NCBI RefSeq assembly: GCF_000346465.2
Contig: NC_034009.1
Location: 12,218,747 to 12,282,746 of the forward strand
Direction: 5' to 3'
DNA length: 64,000 nucleotides
Origin: Prunus persica
Lineage: Eukaryota > Streptophyta > Magnoliopsida > Rosales > Rosaceae
How positions within the stretch are numbered: the stretch's first letter is position 1; every line of letters starts with the position of its first letter. The notes under the pieces were generated by a model, which searched no databases, was not told the DNA's origin, and saw only the letters and a list, made by a program, of their open reading frames with translations. The position numbers and the translations under genes were made by a program. Of this stretch, positions 44,670 to 56,629 are shown in pieces.

Positions 44670-45720
44670 AAGTTGCAAAAAGCAGTATATGGTTTGAAAC
44701 AGTTACCACGTGCATGGTTGGACCATTCACGTTGGCAATGAGGAATTATGGGTTTAAGCAGAGCAATTCAAATCATACTCTGTTCTTGAAACATCATAAA
44801 AGAAAGGTAACAAATTTAATAATCTATGTTGATGATATGATTATTACTGGGAATGATGAACAGGAAATATCTCTGCTGCAAGACTATTTAGCTACTGAAT
44901 TTGAGATGAAGAATCTAGGTGGACTCAAGTATTTCTTGAGGATTGAGGTGGCCTGATCAAAGCAAGGCATATTTCTATCTCTAAGGAAATATGTCTTGGA
45001 CTTGTTGACAGACACAGAAATACTAGATTGCAAACCTATAGACACTCCTATTGTTCATAATCACCATCTTGGAGAATATCTGGATCAAGTTCCAACTAAC
45101 AAGGAAGAATACCAAAGGTTAGTGGGAAGTTTGATCTATTTGTCACATACTAGACCAGAAATCGCTTATGCAGTGAGCGTAGTCAGTCAACTTAGGCATT
45201 CTCCAAGTGAAAATCACATGAATGCTGTTCTCCAAATACTTAGATATTTGAAGTCTACACTTTGCAAAGGACTTATGTTCTCAAAACATGGTCATATGAA
45301 TAGTGATGGTTACATAGATGCAAATTGGGCGGGGTGTGTAACAAATAGAATCTACTTCTAGTTATTTTACATTCGTGGGAGGTAATTTAGTGAAGTGGAG
45401 GAACAAGAAATAGAAGGTAGTAGCTCCATCTAGTGCAAACTCCTTTGGCTACGTAGGTTGCTTACTGAACTTAGGTGTCGACCTATGTTTGCAATGAATC
45501 TCTTTTGTGACAACAAGGCTACAATAGCTATTGCACATAATTTAGTTCAACATAATCACATTAAACATGTTGACGTGGATCGATACTATATCAAAGAGAA
45601 GCTTGAAGCTAAAGTGATTCAATTTTCATTCATAAAGTCCAAGGATCAATTGACGAATATTTCTACAAAGGCAATTTCCAGTAGAGCGTTCCACAACTCA
45701 CTAGACTAGTTGGGCATTGG
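44670..45720 (+). pseudogene. copia RT/RNase H remnant
   Basis: Begins LQKAVYGLKQLPRAWL, followed by YVDDMIITGND, FEMKNLGGLKYFL (then a stop where the intact element reads a sense codon), VGSLIYLSHTRPEIAYAVSV, ANWAG, and DNKATIAIAHN to the C-terminus. Several stops and indels. Sister of the young element at 10875-15981 but older. Confidence 0.85.
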
Positions 45721-45749
45721 CGATATCTATGCACCAACTCGAGGGAGAG

Positions 45750-45982
45750 TGTTGGCGTGACTTATGGACCCACAGTTACTTTCCTTACCCACCAAGGATT
45801 CCTATATTAAGTGTAATTGATTTACTTTAATTTATAATTTCCTACTGTAAATAAAATTAGGAGTTATTACTTTCCTTGAACTATAAAGATTTATTGTATT
45901 ATAAATACAACCTCCTACAAAGAGAATAATACATAGAAAATTCTCACAACCAATATTCTCTTATACATCTCATATTTTAGCA
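45750..45982 (+). repeat. 3' LTR of truncated copia
   Basis: 233 bp, TGTTGGCGTGAC...TTTTAGCA, preceded by the purine tract GAGGGAGAG. Confidence 0.8.
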
Positions 45983-46324
45983 CTTTTGCCATCAACTCAT
46001 TTATTTTAATTTCTTCATAATGCTAGTGCGCTGCAGGTAATGAATTAGACCATCAAGGAAATTTGATTAGTCATTTTAAGCTTAGATTGCATGATGGTGA
46101 TAGTTTTGATGCTCACACTAAACACTGTCAATAGATTCCAATTATTCAAATATCATAAAAGACATTACAACCACTAAGTAGTACTTGAGGAGAAAAGAGA
46201 AAATGGGTTTTACTTGAGGAAAAAGTCAGCCAGTTATTTTTCTTTTTCTTTTTGTCAAAGAGAGAAATGAGATGGGCAGAGCTCAACAGTCACAAACGTG
46301 AGCAAACTGACATGATAAATAATA
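45983..46324. other. CXE copy B 3' flank
   Basis: No gene seen. The last ~60 bp matches the 3' flanks of other CXE copies (AGAGCTCAACAG...). Confidence 0.5.
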
Positions 46325-47308
46325 CTAGACAAGAAAAGAAGCCAAGCGTTTGATCATTTTCTTAACATTCTCCGTCTCAGTCTCACTAAAGATATGAAAG
46401 CAATGGTCCTCTCCTTCCACTTCAAACAGCTCCACTTCTCCTTTCCACCCACTTTCCCTCACCAAATCACAATACCAAACACCTCGATCCCTCAGCTGAT
46501 CCTTGCCTGCAACACACACAAGCAGCTTAGAGCACCCGAGTCCAGCCAGGCTCGGGGCACCCTCACCTGCTGGATTCACCATTGGATTATCAATCCCTCC
46601 AGGAGCTGATGGATAAACAAAGTCCCAAACTTTATACTCCATAGTCTTCTCAAAGTCTTCACCTTTAGGCTCTGACCCAATTGGCTTGGAACCCCAAAAG
46701 TAAGAGTGGGACAGAAATGCACCCAAAATTTTCACAGCACCAGAAATGCTCTCAGCCCCTACCTTCATAGCCAAGTTATGTGCAATATTGCCACCTGCAC
46801 TATCACCACCAATGTACAATCTATCAAAATCTCCATAGTTGAGTAACCATGGTTCTTTGTTATCATCTAATTCTTCGTTGTTTGCGTGAGAAGTGACCCA
46901 TTGAAGCGCAGCCCAGCAATCTTCATAAGCAATAGGAAGTGGGTTCTCTGGGGCAAGTCTGTACTCAACAGAGACAGCTATAACTTGGGCTTCTGAGACC
47001 AAGCGGTTGAGATAACGGTGGTCAAGGAACGAGAAGGCAGATTCAATGCAAAATGCTCCACCATGGAAGTAAACCAAGATGGGTAGCTTTTGGGTTTGGT
47101 TTTGAGGGACATTTGGGAGGTAAAGTCGAGCAGAGATGTTGGGGTTGTGTGAAAAAGTTAAGTCTTTAGAGGAGACTCTGGTTTGTGGGTCATGAGGAGA
47201 AGGGGGCACATAGGGAGAGCCCAGAAGGCGTTCCACTGTGCCATCTTTGTAGATTCTGATGCGAGGAAGGAATTCGGAGGCTATTTCTTTCGCGGTGGTG
47301 GAAGTCAT
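46325..47308 (-). CDS. Class-I plant carboxylesterase (CXE), intact copy B
   Basis: 327 residues, one exon, starting MTSTTAKEIASEFLP. Oxyanion motif HGGAF at 82-86, nucleophile Ser170 in GDSAGGNIAH, Asp270 in AGKDQL and His302 in EGEDHCFH give a full alpha/beta-hydrolase triad. C-terminal half is almost identical to copy A, while the N-terminal 45 residues (KEIASEF, DGTVERL, GSPYVPP) match the pseudogene at 7199-8203, so the array holds two N-terminal subtypes. Predicted soluble esterase of unknown substrate. The start is the first in-frame ATG and aligns with paralogs; a CTTTAAATGGAGGG leader is shared with other copies. Confidence 0.93.
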   Translation of the reverse strand: MTSTTAKEIASEFLPRIRIYKDGTVERLLGSPYVPPSPHDPQTRVSSKDLTFSHNPNISARLYLPNVPQNQTQKLPILVYFHGGAFCIESAFSFLDHRYLNRLVSEAQVIAVSVEYRLAPENPLPIAYEDCWAALQWVTSHANNEELDDNKEPWLLNYGDFDRLYIGGDSAGGNIAHNLAMKVGAESISGAVKILGAFLSHSYFWGSKPIGSEPKGEDFEKTMEYKVWDFVYPSAPGGIDNPMVNPAGEGAPSLAGLGCSKLLVCVAGKDQLRDRGVWYCDLVRESGWKGEVELFEVEGEDHCFHIFSETETENVKKMIKRLASFLV

Positions 47309-47746
47309 TGGAGGGCAGAGAAGAGATACAAGATAAGTAAGGAATTGAAAGGGTGAAGCTTGAGGGTTAAGGATGTGACCTTTAAATGGAGGGAGGGTTT
47401 GCCATTAATTCATTATAAATAAAAACAAATAAAGTGAGGTGCCGTGTTTTACACTGCAACAAAAGTAGCCGCCATACGTCTTCCATTGGTCAAAAAATGT
47501 TAGCTCTCTGGCCTCTCAAAGCGATTTGCTTTTGTATCTTTCTGTTGAAAAAAAGAAGCCCGTGTGTTGAAACTAAAAAATTCGGCATTGAGAAGAGAAA
47601 AATATTGCCGGCTAAGAACTATCAAGGTAACTACGAACGAACAAAATGCCACACAAGCACGGAACTGCAACATCAACTAGATGTTCATTAATGCTAGCTT
47701 CATAAGGTGCATGTGTGGATAAACACAAATACGTATTAAGGAGGAG
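47309..47746. other. CXE copy B upstream region
   Basis: Promoter-side DNA with TTATAAATAAAAAC (47410-47424) as an AT-rich block; no separate gene. It ends with a purine tract AAGGAGGAG directly before an LTR. Confidence 0.4.
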
Positions 47747-48245
47747 TGTTGAAAAACTAATGCTCATTTGTGTTCACAATTATATGAATTCAAAAGATGG
47801 AGATGGCAATGCAAAAATATTCTAGAACAAGCTAGCAGTGGCTGAATGCTCAAGGCGGTGGAACAAAAGCAATTGAAGTTTGAAGAACATTCTAGTACAA
47901 GACACATATGTGGCTAAGAAATGAAGAAGCCCAAGTCGGTGGCTGTGTATGTCGGCAATCAAAGCCTACATATAAATAGGCACGGTTGTACTCATATAAG
48001 GTGGAGGCCAACGAAAAGAACTCCCAAACTATAAGGTAGCCAATAAGCTCACCAATCTAAGTGAAGGGCCAAAAATAGCCCAAAACTAATAATCTAAACC
48101 AAGTATGGTGGCCAATAAGCCAACAAGCTATGAAGAAGACCAATAAGCCTACACCAAGCCATGTACTATGCCCCTCAAATATAATAAAATTACTTTGTTC
48201 AACTATTGTCCTATTGTCCTAAACCCTTTCACACATAAACCAACA
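47747..48245 (+). repeat. LTR (copia type), lone copy between PPT-like and PBS-like sites
   Basis: 499 bp, TGTTGAAAAAC...ACCAACA. AAGGAGGAG lies just upstream and TGGTATGAGAGC (one base off the tRNA-Met site) just downstream at 48247-48258. No matching target duplication was found. No gag-pol remains. Confidence 0.6.
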
Positions 48246-48439
48246 ATGGTATGAGAGCAACACACATCACACCTCCTAAATTCTAACACTTTCATATTAG
48301 GTTTGATTTCGGCACCTTGCCTTCATACTAGGAACTGCCTTTCGGTTCCAAATTATTCAATATCTTACCCTAGCAGACATTACTTGAGGCAGCCATTAAA
48401 CTCAAGTTGAAATACAGAAAATGGGTTTTACTTGAGGAG

Positions 48440-49160
48440 AAAGTCAGCCACTTGATTTGTCAAATCCTTAGATTTCTGAGTCTCAGCTTTGACAATATGA
48501 AATGCATGATCTTCTCCTTCCACTTCAACCACCTTGCTTCTCCTTCTCACCCACTTTCCTTCAGTGCTTCATAGTAACCAATGCATCCATTTCTCAGCCC
48601 ATCATTCTCAGAGACACTCACAAACAACAAAGAGCACCCAAGCCCTGCCAAGCTTGGTGCTTCAAACCACCAGGCAAGCCCTCTTTCCTAACTGTCGTAG
48701 CAATCTTATGAGCAATGTTGGCTCCTGCATTGTCACCACCCAGAAAAAAAACGGATCCACAGTGCCGCGATTAGCAGCCACGGCTCATCAGCGATGGCAT
48801 TATCAGTAAAATGTGAGGCAACCCATTGGAGAGCAGCCCAGCTGTCCTCCTAGGCAACGGGGCCATCCTGTACTCTACTGACACAGCAATTTTGGCTTGG
48901 GAGACCAAGCTGTTAAGATAGCAGTGGTGATCTAAAGAGAAGGCAGATTCGATGCAGAAACTTCCACCATGGTAGTAGAGCAAGATGGGGAGATTTTGCT
49001 GTGGTTCATCAAGTTCTGGGAGAAAGACTCTGGCTGAGATCAATGTCTTTTGAGGACACTCTTGTTTATCAGTCATCAAGCGATGGGGCTGCATATTGAG
49101 AGCCTAATAGGCGTTCAACAGAGCCATCCTTGTACACTCAGATAAATGGGAGAAGCTCTG
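48440..49160 (-). pseudogene. CXE pseudogene, divergent and heavily decayed
   Basis: On the minus strand: a degraded start (VYKDGSVERLLGS), SARVFLPELDEPQQNLPILL, then YYHGGSFCIESAFSLDHHCY and AVSVEYRMAP, after which frames break. A degraded Gly/Asn stretch near 48715 marks the nucleophile region, and the C-terminal block is reduced to scattered similarity. The oxyanion motif reads HGGS. It is more distant than the other copies, so an older duplicate. Confidence 0.8.
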
Positions 49161-49285
49161 TCTGCCTCCTTGGCATGGAATACATGGAGAAGGTGCTGGG
49201 TTTTTCTTTTTTTCCGTAGAAAGAGAGCTCTAAAAGAAAAAGAGGCAAGACCCAATTGGCATTTTTCTATATACCTTTTTTTTTT

Positions 49286-50373
49286 TAATCACAAACGGTT
49301 CCTTGCGAAATTATGACTTTTCTTTCCTAACTTTTTTTTGTGACACTAATGATCTTCAAGGTTACCCTCTACACATCAAATTGGTCCCTATCATTAGTTT
49401 CAGGCAAATTTTTTTGTTAAATTACTGACGTGATGTAGAACCCGCACATCCAGTGATATAAAGTCACGTGACTTTAAATAAAATAAAATATATTTTAAAT
49501 ATTTTAAAACTTAAAACCCATAAAAACAAAAACAAAAATACCTGGCCCCAATACATTCTCACTCTGCCAGCGCCCTTCCCCCCTCGCAGACCCACCTTTT
49601 GCCTCTCTCTCCCTCCCCTTCCTCCCTTCTCTCTCTCTCTCTCCCCCTCTCTGTGTCTCTTTCTCTCTCTCTCTCCCTTCTATTTTTTTTTTAATTCTAC
49701 AAAGCCAAAGTCTTGGACTTTTGCTTTGGCTACGGCTGCAATGCCAAAGACTATATGTGATCTTTGGCTGACCCTGTAGAAGGCCTCTACTCTTGGACCT
49801 CCACAATGATCACATTATGTCTCTTGCTTTTGATTTCTTTCCTCTGCATCTCCTACTCTATAAAATCTGTTTTTCCCTCCGATCTTTGTAGGCAACAGCA
49901 ATCTTTTACTGCCCATGTCCAATCACAAGCAGAACCAAAAGGAGGGGCAATGTTTGGTTGGATTAGACTGTAAAAATAAAGGAAGAAGAGGGAGAGAGAG
50001 GCAAAGAGTGTGTTTGCGAGGAGAGAGGCGCAGCGCAGGCAGAGGGAGGAAGCAGAGGGGATGGTCATGGTGCAGTTTTTTTTTTTTGTGTTTTTTTTTT
50101 TTAATTTAAAGTTTTAAAGAAAATATATATATATATATATATAATATTTGTGCAGTTTTTCTTTGTATTTAAAGCCACGCGGCTTTATACCATTTGATGT
50201 GTAGACTCCACACATGTGCCACGTCAACAATTTAACAGAAAGTTTGAGGAAAGCTAACAACATGGACTATTTTGATGTGTAGAGAATAACCTTAAAGATC
50301 TTTAGTGTCATACAAAAATGTTAACGACAAAAGATGATAATTTCACAAACCTCAAGGACCATTCGTGATAAAA
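49286..50373. mobile_element. Long-TIR (MULE-like) element
   Basis: Inverted arms of about 200 bp (49286-49490 and 50150-50373) share CTCTACACATCAAA, ACACTAA.GATCTT.AAGGTTA and the AAAGCCACGCGGCTTT-type inner end. The centre holds a CT-rich tract (49590-49680) and a GA-rich tract (49985-50060) plus unassigned sequence. (AT)n lies at 50125-50142. No target duplication was identified. Confidence 0.65.
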
Positions 50374-50862
50374 AGCCTTGTTTTTATGACTTAACCAAAT
50401 TTGGGTAAACTAGTAGGGGTTAAGTTTAACACGAGAGGTAATTTCCTTGATTCAATGGCTAATAAACTTATGATATTTTTCTAGATTTAAATTTGAGAAG
50501 CCAGGCAATGCTATTCAAATAAATAAATAAATAATAACAAAAATAGTTACCCTTGAAAGGCAACAAGATCAAAGCACAAATCATGTTTATGCACAATTGT
50601 ATCTCTTACTTAATACTATCTCATTAAAGGGCAAAAACTTGGGGGAATACCAAGAGAATATGTAGGTGAAGGTCACATTCCAAGCAATGTCGGAATTGTG
50701 TTACAAATGAGGCTGCGTGTCTACATGTAATGGAATCAGAATTGACTATAAGCAAACTAAAATCAAAGAATTAGAAACTTCCACTGCTCAACAACAGCAC
50801 GAACATCTACTACCGGTCTCTGTACAAGAGGGTGTTAGAACTCAAGAATCAAAGGCGGCAAT
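50374..50862. other. 3' flank of the ARIA-like gene
   Basis: Expected 3' UTR and downstream region for the minus-strand gene ending at 50863. No other gene seen. Confidence 0.5.
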
Positions 50863-53800
50863 TTATAGCCGCAAATTATGTGGGTTAGGCTTAGTAAGCG
50901 CTTTAGTAAAGTAAGTGCAGATCTCGGGTATTATACGCATGATCAAATGAGAGTGCCTGCAGTATTCCAGCATAGAGAGAATTTCAGTAGATGAAAGAAA
51001 GAAAAAAATCAAGACTCTTCTTCATCAAAATAAGAAAAATGATGATACCCTTTCGCTAAGGAAAACAAGACTAAATCTAGGAACTCATGTGACTATACAT
51101 AATATGATCTTTTTCAACCAGTCCATTCATAGAATATACGAACACAGTAAGCTTAGCAAAGATCCAACTGATATTGCAACACAAAAAATTATCTGAGTTA
51201 TATTAAGTAATATGAACTTCAGATTACTTAAGAGCATGAAAGTATTCATTTATCATAAGAGTAACTATGTGCATCTCCATAAGTTTCATTTCAAGTCCAT
51301 TTATTAGAAAAATGATATAACAGAAAGTACTCAGTAATTTTAGCAAGTAACACCATCAGCACAAGCTAGCTAATATTTTCCGTTGAAATACACGGTGTAA
51401 CTCCCAACACATTGCAAACTCTCCTGCACATCTTTTTTAAGGAAAAAGAAGAAATCCAGCATAATCTGCATAGGAAGAGATGTTTTGGATAAGAACCAAA
51501 GGTTGGAAGGAGCACATACCCTGGTCTGGCACTCAATTTTTCAAACTGCTCCAAAATAAACAAAATGCACGTGTGCCTTAATGACATTGCATGGAAGGCT
51601 TCTGAAAGTTCATACATGTTTGAAACATTCTCCAATGATACGTCCTACGTCAAAAAAGTAGAATAGTAATTAGGCAGCTGCCTTTTTCAATTCAGAGCGG
51701 TACATGAACAGAGAGAGAGTGTGTGTCAGGTCACCTGTGCTATTGTATACTCACAAAGCCGCTTCAGTCCCTCCAGAAGATACTGATCTGCAGCTCTGAG
51801 GAGATCTTGAGCAATATCGAGAGTAATGTCCACTGATCCAGTGTATATAAATCTGTGCACAATCATAAGTCTCTGAATTATCAAAACTCACCAGAAAGCT
51901 TTCATGAAACAGGAAACACACAACCTTCACTTTACCTCATCATCAACTCGAAAACCTCCCATCTAATATTTGGTATCTCTATGTCCCTTGCATCCTTCTC
52001 CTGTAATAGGTTAACTGGAAATTATAAAGATATTGCACACTATCAAACATGAAGACATCCTTTCTACTCTGTTACATGCACTTCAGTGTTTACTTGTAGG
52101 TAAATGGTGATCCAGTATGAAATCACTATATGCAGATACCCACCCGGTAACCACCATCAAACATTGCACGAAATGCATCTGAAGAAGCAAGCAGGCAAAT
52201 TCTGTGAGCATAGAACCGTCTACCTGCAGTTGGTGAGTGAAAAATCAAACATTTACGGAGTTCCTTTATGCTAAGACAACAATCAATTATGCTAATTGAA
52301 TGTTCCTCTATGACAGCAAAGTAGGAAGAACTTAAATGAAAATAAATAGATATAAACCTTCAACTAAAAATATGACATCGGACAGTGTGGGATTGTTTAC
52401 ATACTGCTCCCCTAGATAGACCTGCACAAATATTTATCCACCATCATAGGCAATTCATACTAAATACATATTTTAATGCTTAAAATGATGGTAGTTTCAG
52501 AAAAAAAGTATTATGCCACCATATTGACATTATATTATGTCCAAAACATAAGGATTCAATATACACACATGTATACATATATAATGACCACAAGCATGAA
52601 AAAGCCTTCTGCTATTGAAAAAGCCTTCTGCTATTAAAAAACACCCAACCTGTGGTGTCGGAGATGGGGGAGCTGCATCCACAGGAGAAAGAGTCATGGC
52701 TTTGTTGGCCAACTTATACAAAGCCATAGCAGCATCAAGTTGCTGTTTATGGGCAGTAGAGCCAAGAAGCCCAAGAAGCAACTCCAGCCCTGCTTAATAA
52801 TATTGTATATATCAGCAAACTCAAAACCAACATAAATATATAAACAATATAAGTTTCTATGCAAAAAAACACCATGAAAAGTATGATTTAAATACAGAGG
52901 ATGTGACATGCCATTGTTGTCAATGAATATTGTTCTCAAATCATCTGGGGAACAAAGATGAGCAAAAGCCAAAGCAACACGTTTCTGGACAACCCTCTCT
53001 GCTACACGCATCAAATATAACAAATGGGACAAAACCTACATTAAGAAAATTAAGGAATTACAATCTCAGATGTTTTTAGCATAAAATTCATATAAACATA
53101 ACGCCATATGCGTACCAACAGCTAGAAATTACAAAAGTCAAAAATTAAAAAGAAAAAGTAATAAGCATGAGCTCACTCGTCCATGAATCTTCTCCTCTAA
53201 TCTTTTCAATGTTTTGGTCACGCAATCCTTTGTTGCCTGAAAATACAATTTGTCAATAACTTGTGATATGTAGCAAAGAGAGAAGAAAAATTGAAAACAA
53301 TTGAAAAACATCTCTTATAGTTACAAAATTAATTGAGGAATCATATTATCAAACTATGACATTTAGAAACGTACTGTATTTAGAGGAACTACAAACATAG
53401 CTAACTCAGAGAGAGAGAGAGAGAGAGAGAGAAATACTTGAAAAATAAATTCTCCATCCTGCAGCTTCTGAACACCTCCAACCCTAATAAAATCGGACAC
53501 ATTATCCTAGAGGAGAAAATGAATAAACAAAATAACATCACATTAAAATGGTGTTCAATGTCTACCTGTTGACCAATTTATAGCATTCAGCCCACAATTT
53601 CATGAAAATTCATAAATTATACCATACCTCATTATCTGCAAGGCCATAAAGAGTAAATGCAGCATTATGTTGCAAAGACCCATTTTTTGAATCAAGAAGC
53701 TTCAGCAATGGCAATAAACCACCATTATGAGCAATACCAGCTTGGTTGTTTGTGTCCTGAATTTGCAACACTTGATGCAATTATTGCCAAATCACATAGT

Positions 53801-56629
53801 ACAAGACACAGAAAAACCAGTATTTCAATAATAAATCAAAATTATGGCATTGGATTGCACTATCAGGAACCCGAAAAACCAGTAACAGTATTACTGATTA
53901 GAAGAAATTCCTCAAAAATTTAATTCTAGAACTCCTGCCCAACTGTACTAACATATATGACCCGTAAATTCATCTTTATTTCCATCTATGGTTACATTAT
54001 GTCAATTCTTAGCGCACAGTAGAATACATCTGCTGGCATGAAGACAATAGCCCCACACTGAACTTTTCAATTTAAACAACGAAAAAACAACAAGTGTGGA
54101 GAAATAATAACCTGTGCCAATCGCCCCAATGCAAAAGCTGACATCTCCCTCAGTTGTACGTCAGGGGATTGAAGCATCTCAATCAAAGGTCGGACAGCAC
54201 CCCTCTGTACAATGTGAACCTACAAAAGACTTGCTATTTCAATGGATAGGCAAAGGAAAATTGGAAGGATCCAAAAGCAAATTAATGCTTAACCACAGAA
54301 AATTAAGAACGTGAAGGTAATTATCCGCATCGAAGCAACAGGGCAAGAAAAAAGCACTACCTACAATGAGAAAGCAAACACTACAGGTCAAGGAACTATT
54401 TTTCAACGGAGAGAAAGAGAATATTGATGACATTTTGTTTCCTAACATCTTTGTCGTGCCAAGCGCAGAACAGGGGTGAAATTGTTGACTCAACTAATGG
54501 AAACATTTAGAAGGAGAGAAATATATCCAACCCACCTTGCAATCTGAATCAGTTGCAGCAAATTGCCCAAGTAATAAAGCTGCCTCTCTTTGGCTCTCAG
54601 AGCAGCAAGAACTATAATTCAATTTAGAAGACTTGAGAAACTTCTTCACGTTATAAAATAGTGGACGGAGAATAACAACAATATAGTTGCATCATGTGAC
54701 ATGACACTATTGGGACGCACCTAAGCAATCCAATAACAGGTTGTAAAGCTCCCGCAAGAAGAACTTCTTTCTTTATGTTTGGAGATGAGTGTACCAGATT
54801 TCCAATAACACCAACCTGCATTGCATAAAAAATAATCTGAAGCTGCAGAAACATGAAGTGCGAAAACCTAATTCTGCACAGTATAAGCCCAGTAGTTCAT
54901 TGTAATTTTAGTCTAATAAGAAGATCCTACCGCTTCATAATGTATGGCAGCATCCTCAGACCGAAGCATTAGAATGAGGGTAGGAAGAGCATTGCATTCG
55001 ACAATCTGCAAAGTCGTAAATTGACAACATTTGTTTCATGTTCAAAACAAATTTTTTATAATAAATCATAACTTCACAAGAAAGGTCTATTACTTGATTC
55101 TTATTCTCGTCATTTTTAAATGCCAGGGTTCGTAGTGCTCCAGCAGCTGCCCTTTGCACCTTGGTATCAGCAAATTCAAGCAACTCAACTAAAGGTGGAA
55201 TTCCGCCTTCTATTCTGTATATGCAGTCCTGGTATCATTAGAATTTTGTGTTGCTACAGTCAAATTTTAAAATTAGGGTACTTGAGAGACAAGCAAACCT
55301 GACACGTGTTTTAATGCTGCTGTTTTCATGAGCAAGGTTGGTGATGGCATCAGCAGCTCTACGAATGACGCTATACAAAGCCCTGGATACAGGACTATCC
55401 TTGTGCCTCTTCAACAAATCCACAAGATGAGCCAATGCACCAGTGTCAACGATGAGTTGTTGATGCTCAGGCTGTTGACACATAAAAGAAACTGGTTTAG
55501 CAATTACATGTGGAGTTATTGTGATGCTGAATTAATACTATCCCAGAGTGTCTACGGCATAAATATTCATGCAACATCATAAAGGTGAAGAATAATACTG
55601 GCTACACCAAGAATCAAAAGCAAGCAGACATAAAAGGGCATCAAGATGTTACACGTTTGGTATATTAGAATACTTCAAAACCGACACAAGATGGCAGAGT
55701 TTATGCACTCGGGCACAATCATGCCACACCAACTTACTATAACATTTCAGCAAGTACAAAACAACCAAAAGGCCAGAGAAGCTAATTGTACTAAACCTTA
55801 CATATACTACAACCAAAAATAAAACAACTTTTTGCCACAACTTGCAAGCTATTATGAAATCTCAGCCTCATGCTAATTTTTTCATTCAATTTTATACAAA
55901 TTTTAAATTTTTGCAACTTCAGTTACCATCCAGCTAATACAAATTTCAATCCTTGAACCTCTGCAAGTAATTTACACACTCAATTATACGATCACCAAAA
56001 AATAAAACACGAAATATATTCATGCAGAAATAGAAAGTTTTAAGTGGATTGAAATATTGAAAAACAGTAAGAGTAAAGTGACCTTAACTGCGAGAAGGCC
56101 TAGTGCAAAGGCACTTCCCTTCTCGACCTCGTGTTCGTACGGCTTCGAACTCCGGTCTCCTTCGCTTAAAGGCGGCGCTTGAAGATGCTTCACCAGAGCC
56201 GGAACCGCACCGCCTTCAACGATCACGTTCACTACCTCCTCTGCCCCAACACAAACACACAAAATCGTTTATTCCAAACAATACAAGAACCAACATAACG
56301 CTAGAAACTTGCAGAACTGAGAGCAAACTAGAAAAAAGGGAAATTCGGAGGAGATCGGAGGGTGTTTTGGGGATTTTGTGCAACCAACCGTTCTTAGCGA
56401 GCTCGGCGAGGACGTGCGTGGCGCGCTTAGCCGACGCTCGATCGGCTTCGCTCCAAGAGAACGTAGAGTTGAGGACCTTCACCTGCTCGCTGACCTCGCT
56501 GAGCAGGGCCTTTCTGGCTTCGCCGGACTTCACCGAGATCTCTCGTTCGTCTCCGATTTCTTCCTCCAGTTTCCGCTTTTGCCCCTTCCTCTCCGGGTGG
56601 TTCTGATCCTGGCGCCTCTGCAACTCCAT
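50863..56629 (-). CDS. ARIA: ARM-repeat/BTB protein, ARIA ortholog
   Basis: Nineteen coding exons in phase give 704 residues. Exons (minus order): 56389-56629, 56083-56240, 55299-55471, 55094-55214, 54931-55005, 54721-54815, 54536-54611, 54112-54219, 53628-53756, 53438-53506, 53177-53236, 52912-53035, 52650-52789, 52358-52421, 52144-52223, 51936-52000, 51735-51852, 51520-51644, 50863-50956. An N-terminal basic start (PERKGQKRKLEEE, a likely nuclear signal) is followed by about nine armadillo repeats (roughly residues 70-480; IEGGIPPLVELLEFAD, AIHYEAVGVIGNLVHSSP), then a BTB/POZ domain (about 525-635; TLSDVIFLVEGRRFYAHRIC) and a BACK-like tail. In Arabidopsis ARIA binds the ABA transcription factor ABF2; BTB proteins serve as CUL3 adaptors. 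An upstream in-frame Met at 56728 is less likely, since the family starts near 56629. Confidence 0.92.
52790..52911 (-). other. GC-AG intron of the ARIA-like gene (intron 12)
   Basis: Exon 12 must end at 52912 to keep IDNN-G-LELLLG in frame with exon 13, and the intron then starts GCATGT rather than GT. The acceptor is AAGCAG. No nearby GT gives a frame-preserving alternative. Confidence 0.8.
53408..53432. repeat. (GA)n microsatellite next to a splice donor
   Basis: About 12 GA units in intron 10 of the ARIA-like gene, ending about 5 bases from the donor of exon 10 (plus-strand view). Likely length-polymorphic. Confidence 0.85.

Larger units (their letters stand above)
44670..45982 (+). mobile_element. 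5'-truncated copia element with 3' LTR
   Basis: Retains the RT C-terminal third, RNase H and the 3' LTR (45750-45982). The 5' part and 5' LTR are missing, so no target duplication can be assigned. The LTR ends TATTTTAGCA like that at 221-452, which places the two in related families. Confidence 0.8.

Noticed and set aside
49468..49806. Pro/Ser-rich or charged small proteins on either strand
   Set aside because: They translate CT/GA-rich low-complexity DNA in the long-TIR element.
51366..51635. C-terminus of the ARIA-like protein read straight through
   Set aside because: Frame continues past the donor at 51519 into an intron; the true last exon is 50863-50956, which restores RIIPEI...FTKALTKP.
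53407..53436. Sequencing artefact in the GA run
   Set aside because: A clean dinucleotide repeat is normal in plant introns; no evidence of error.
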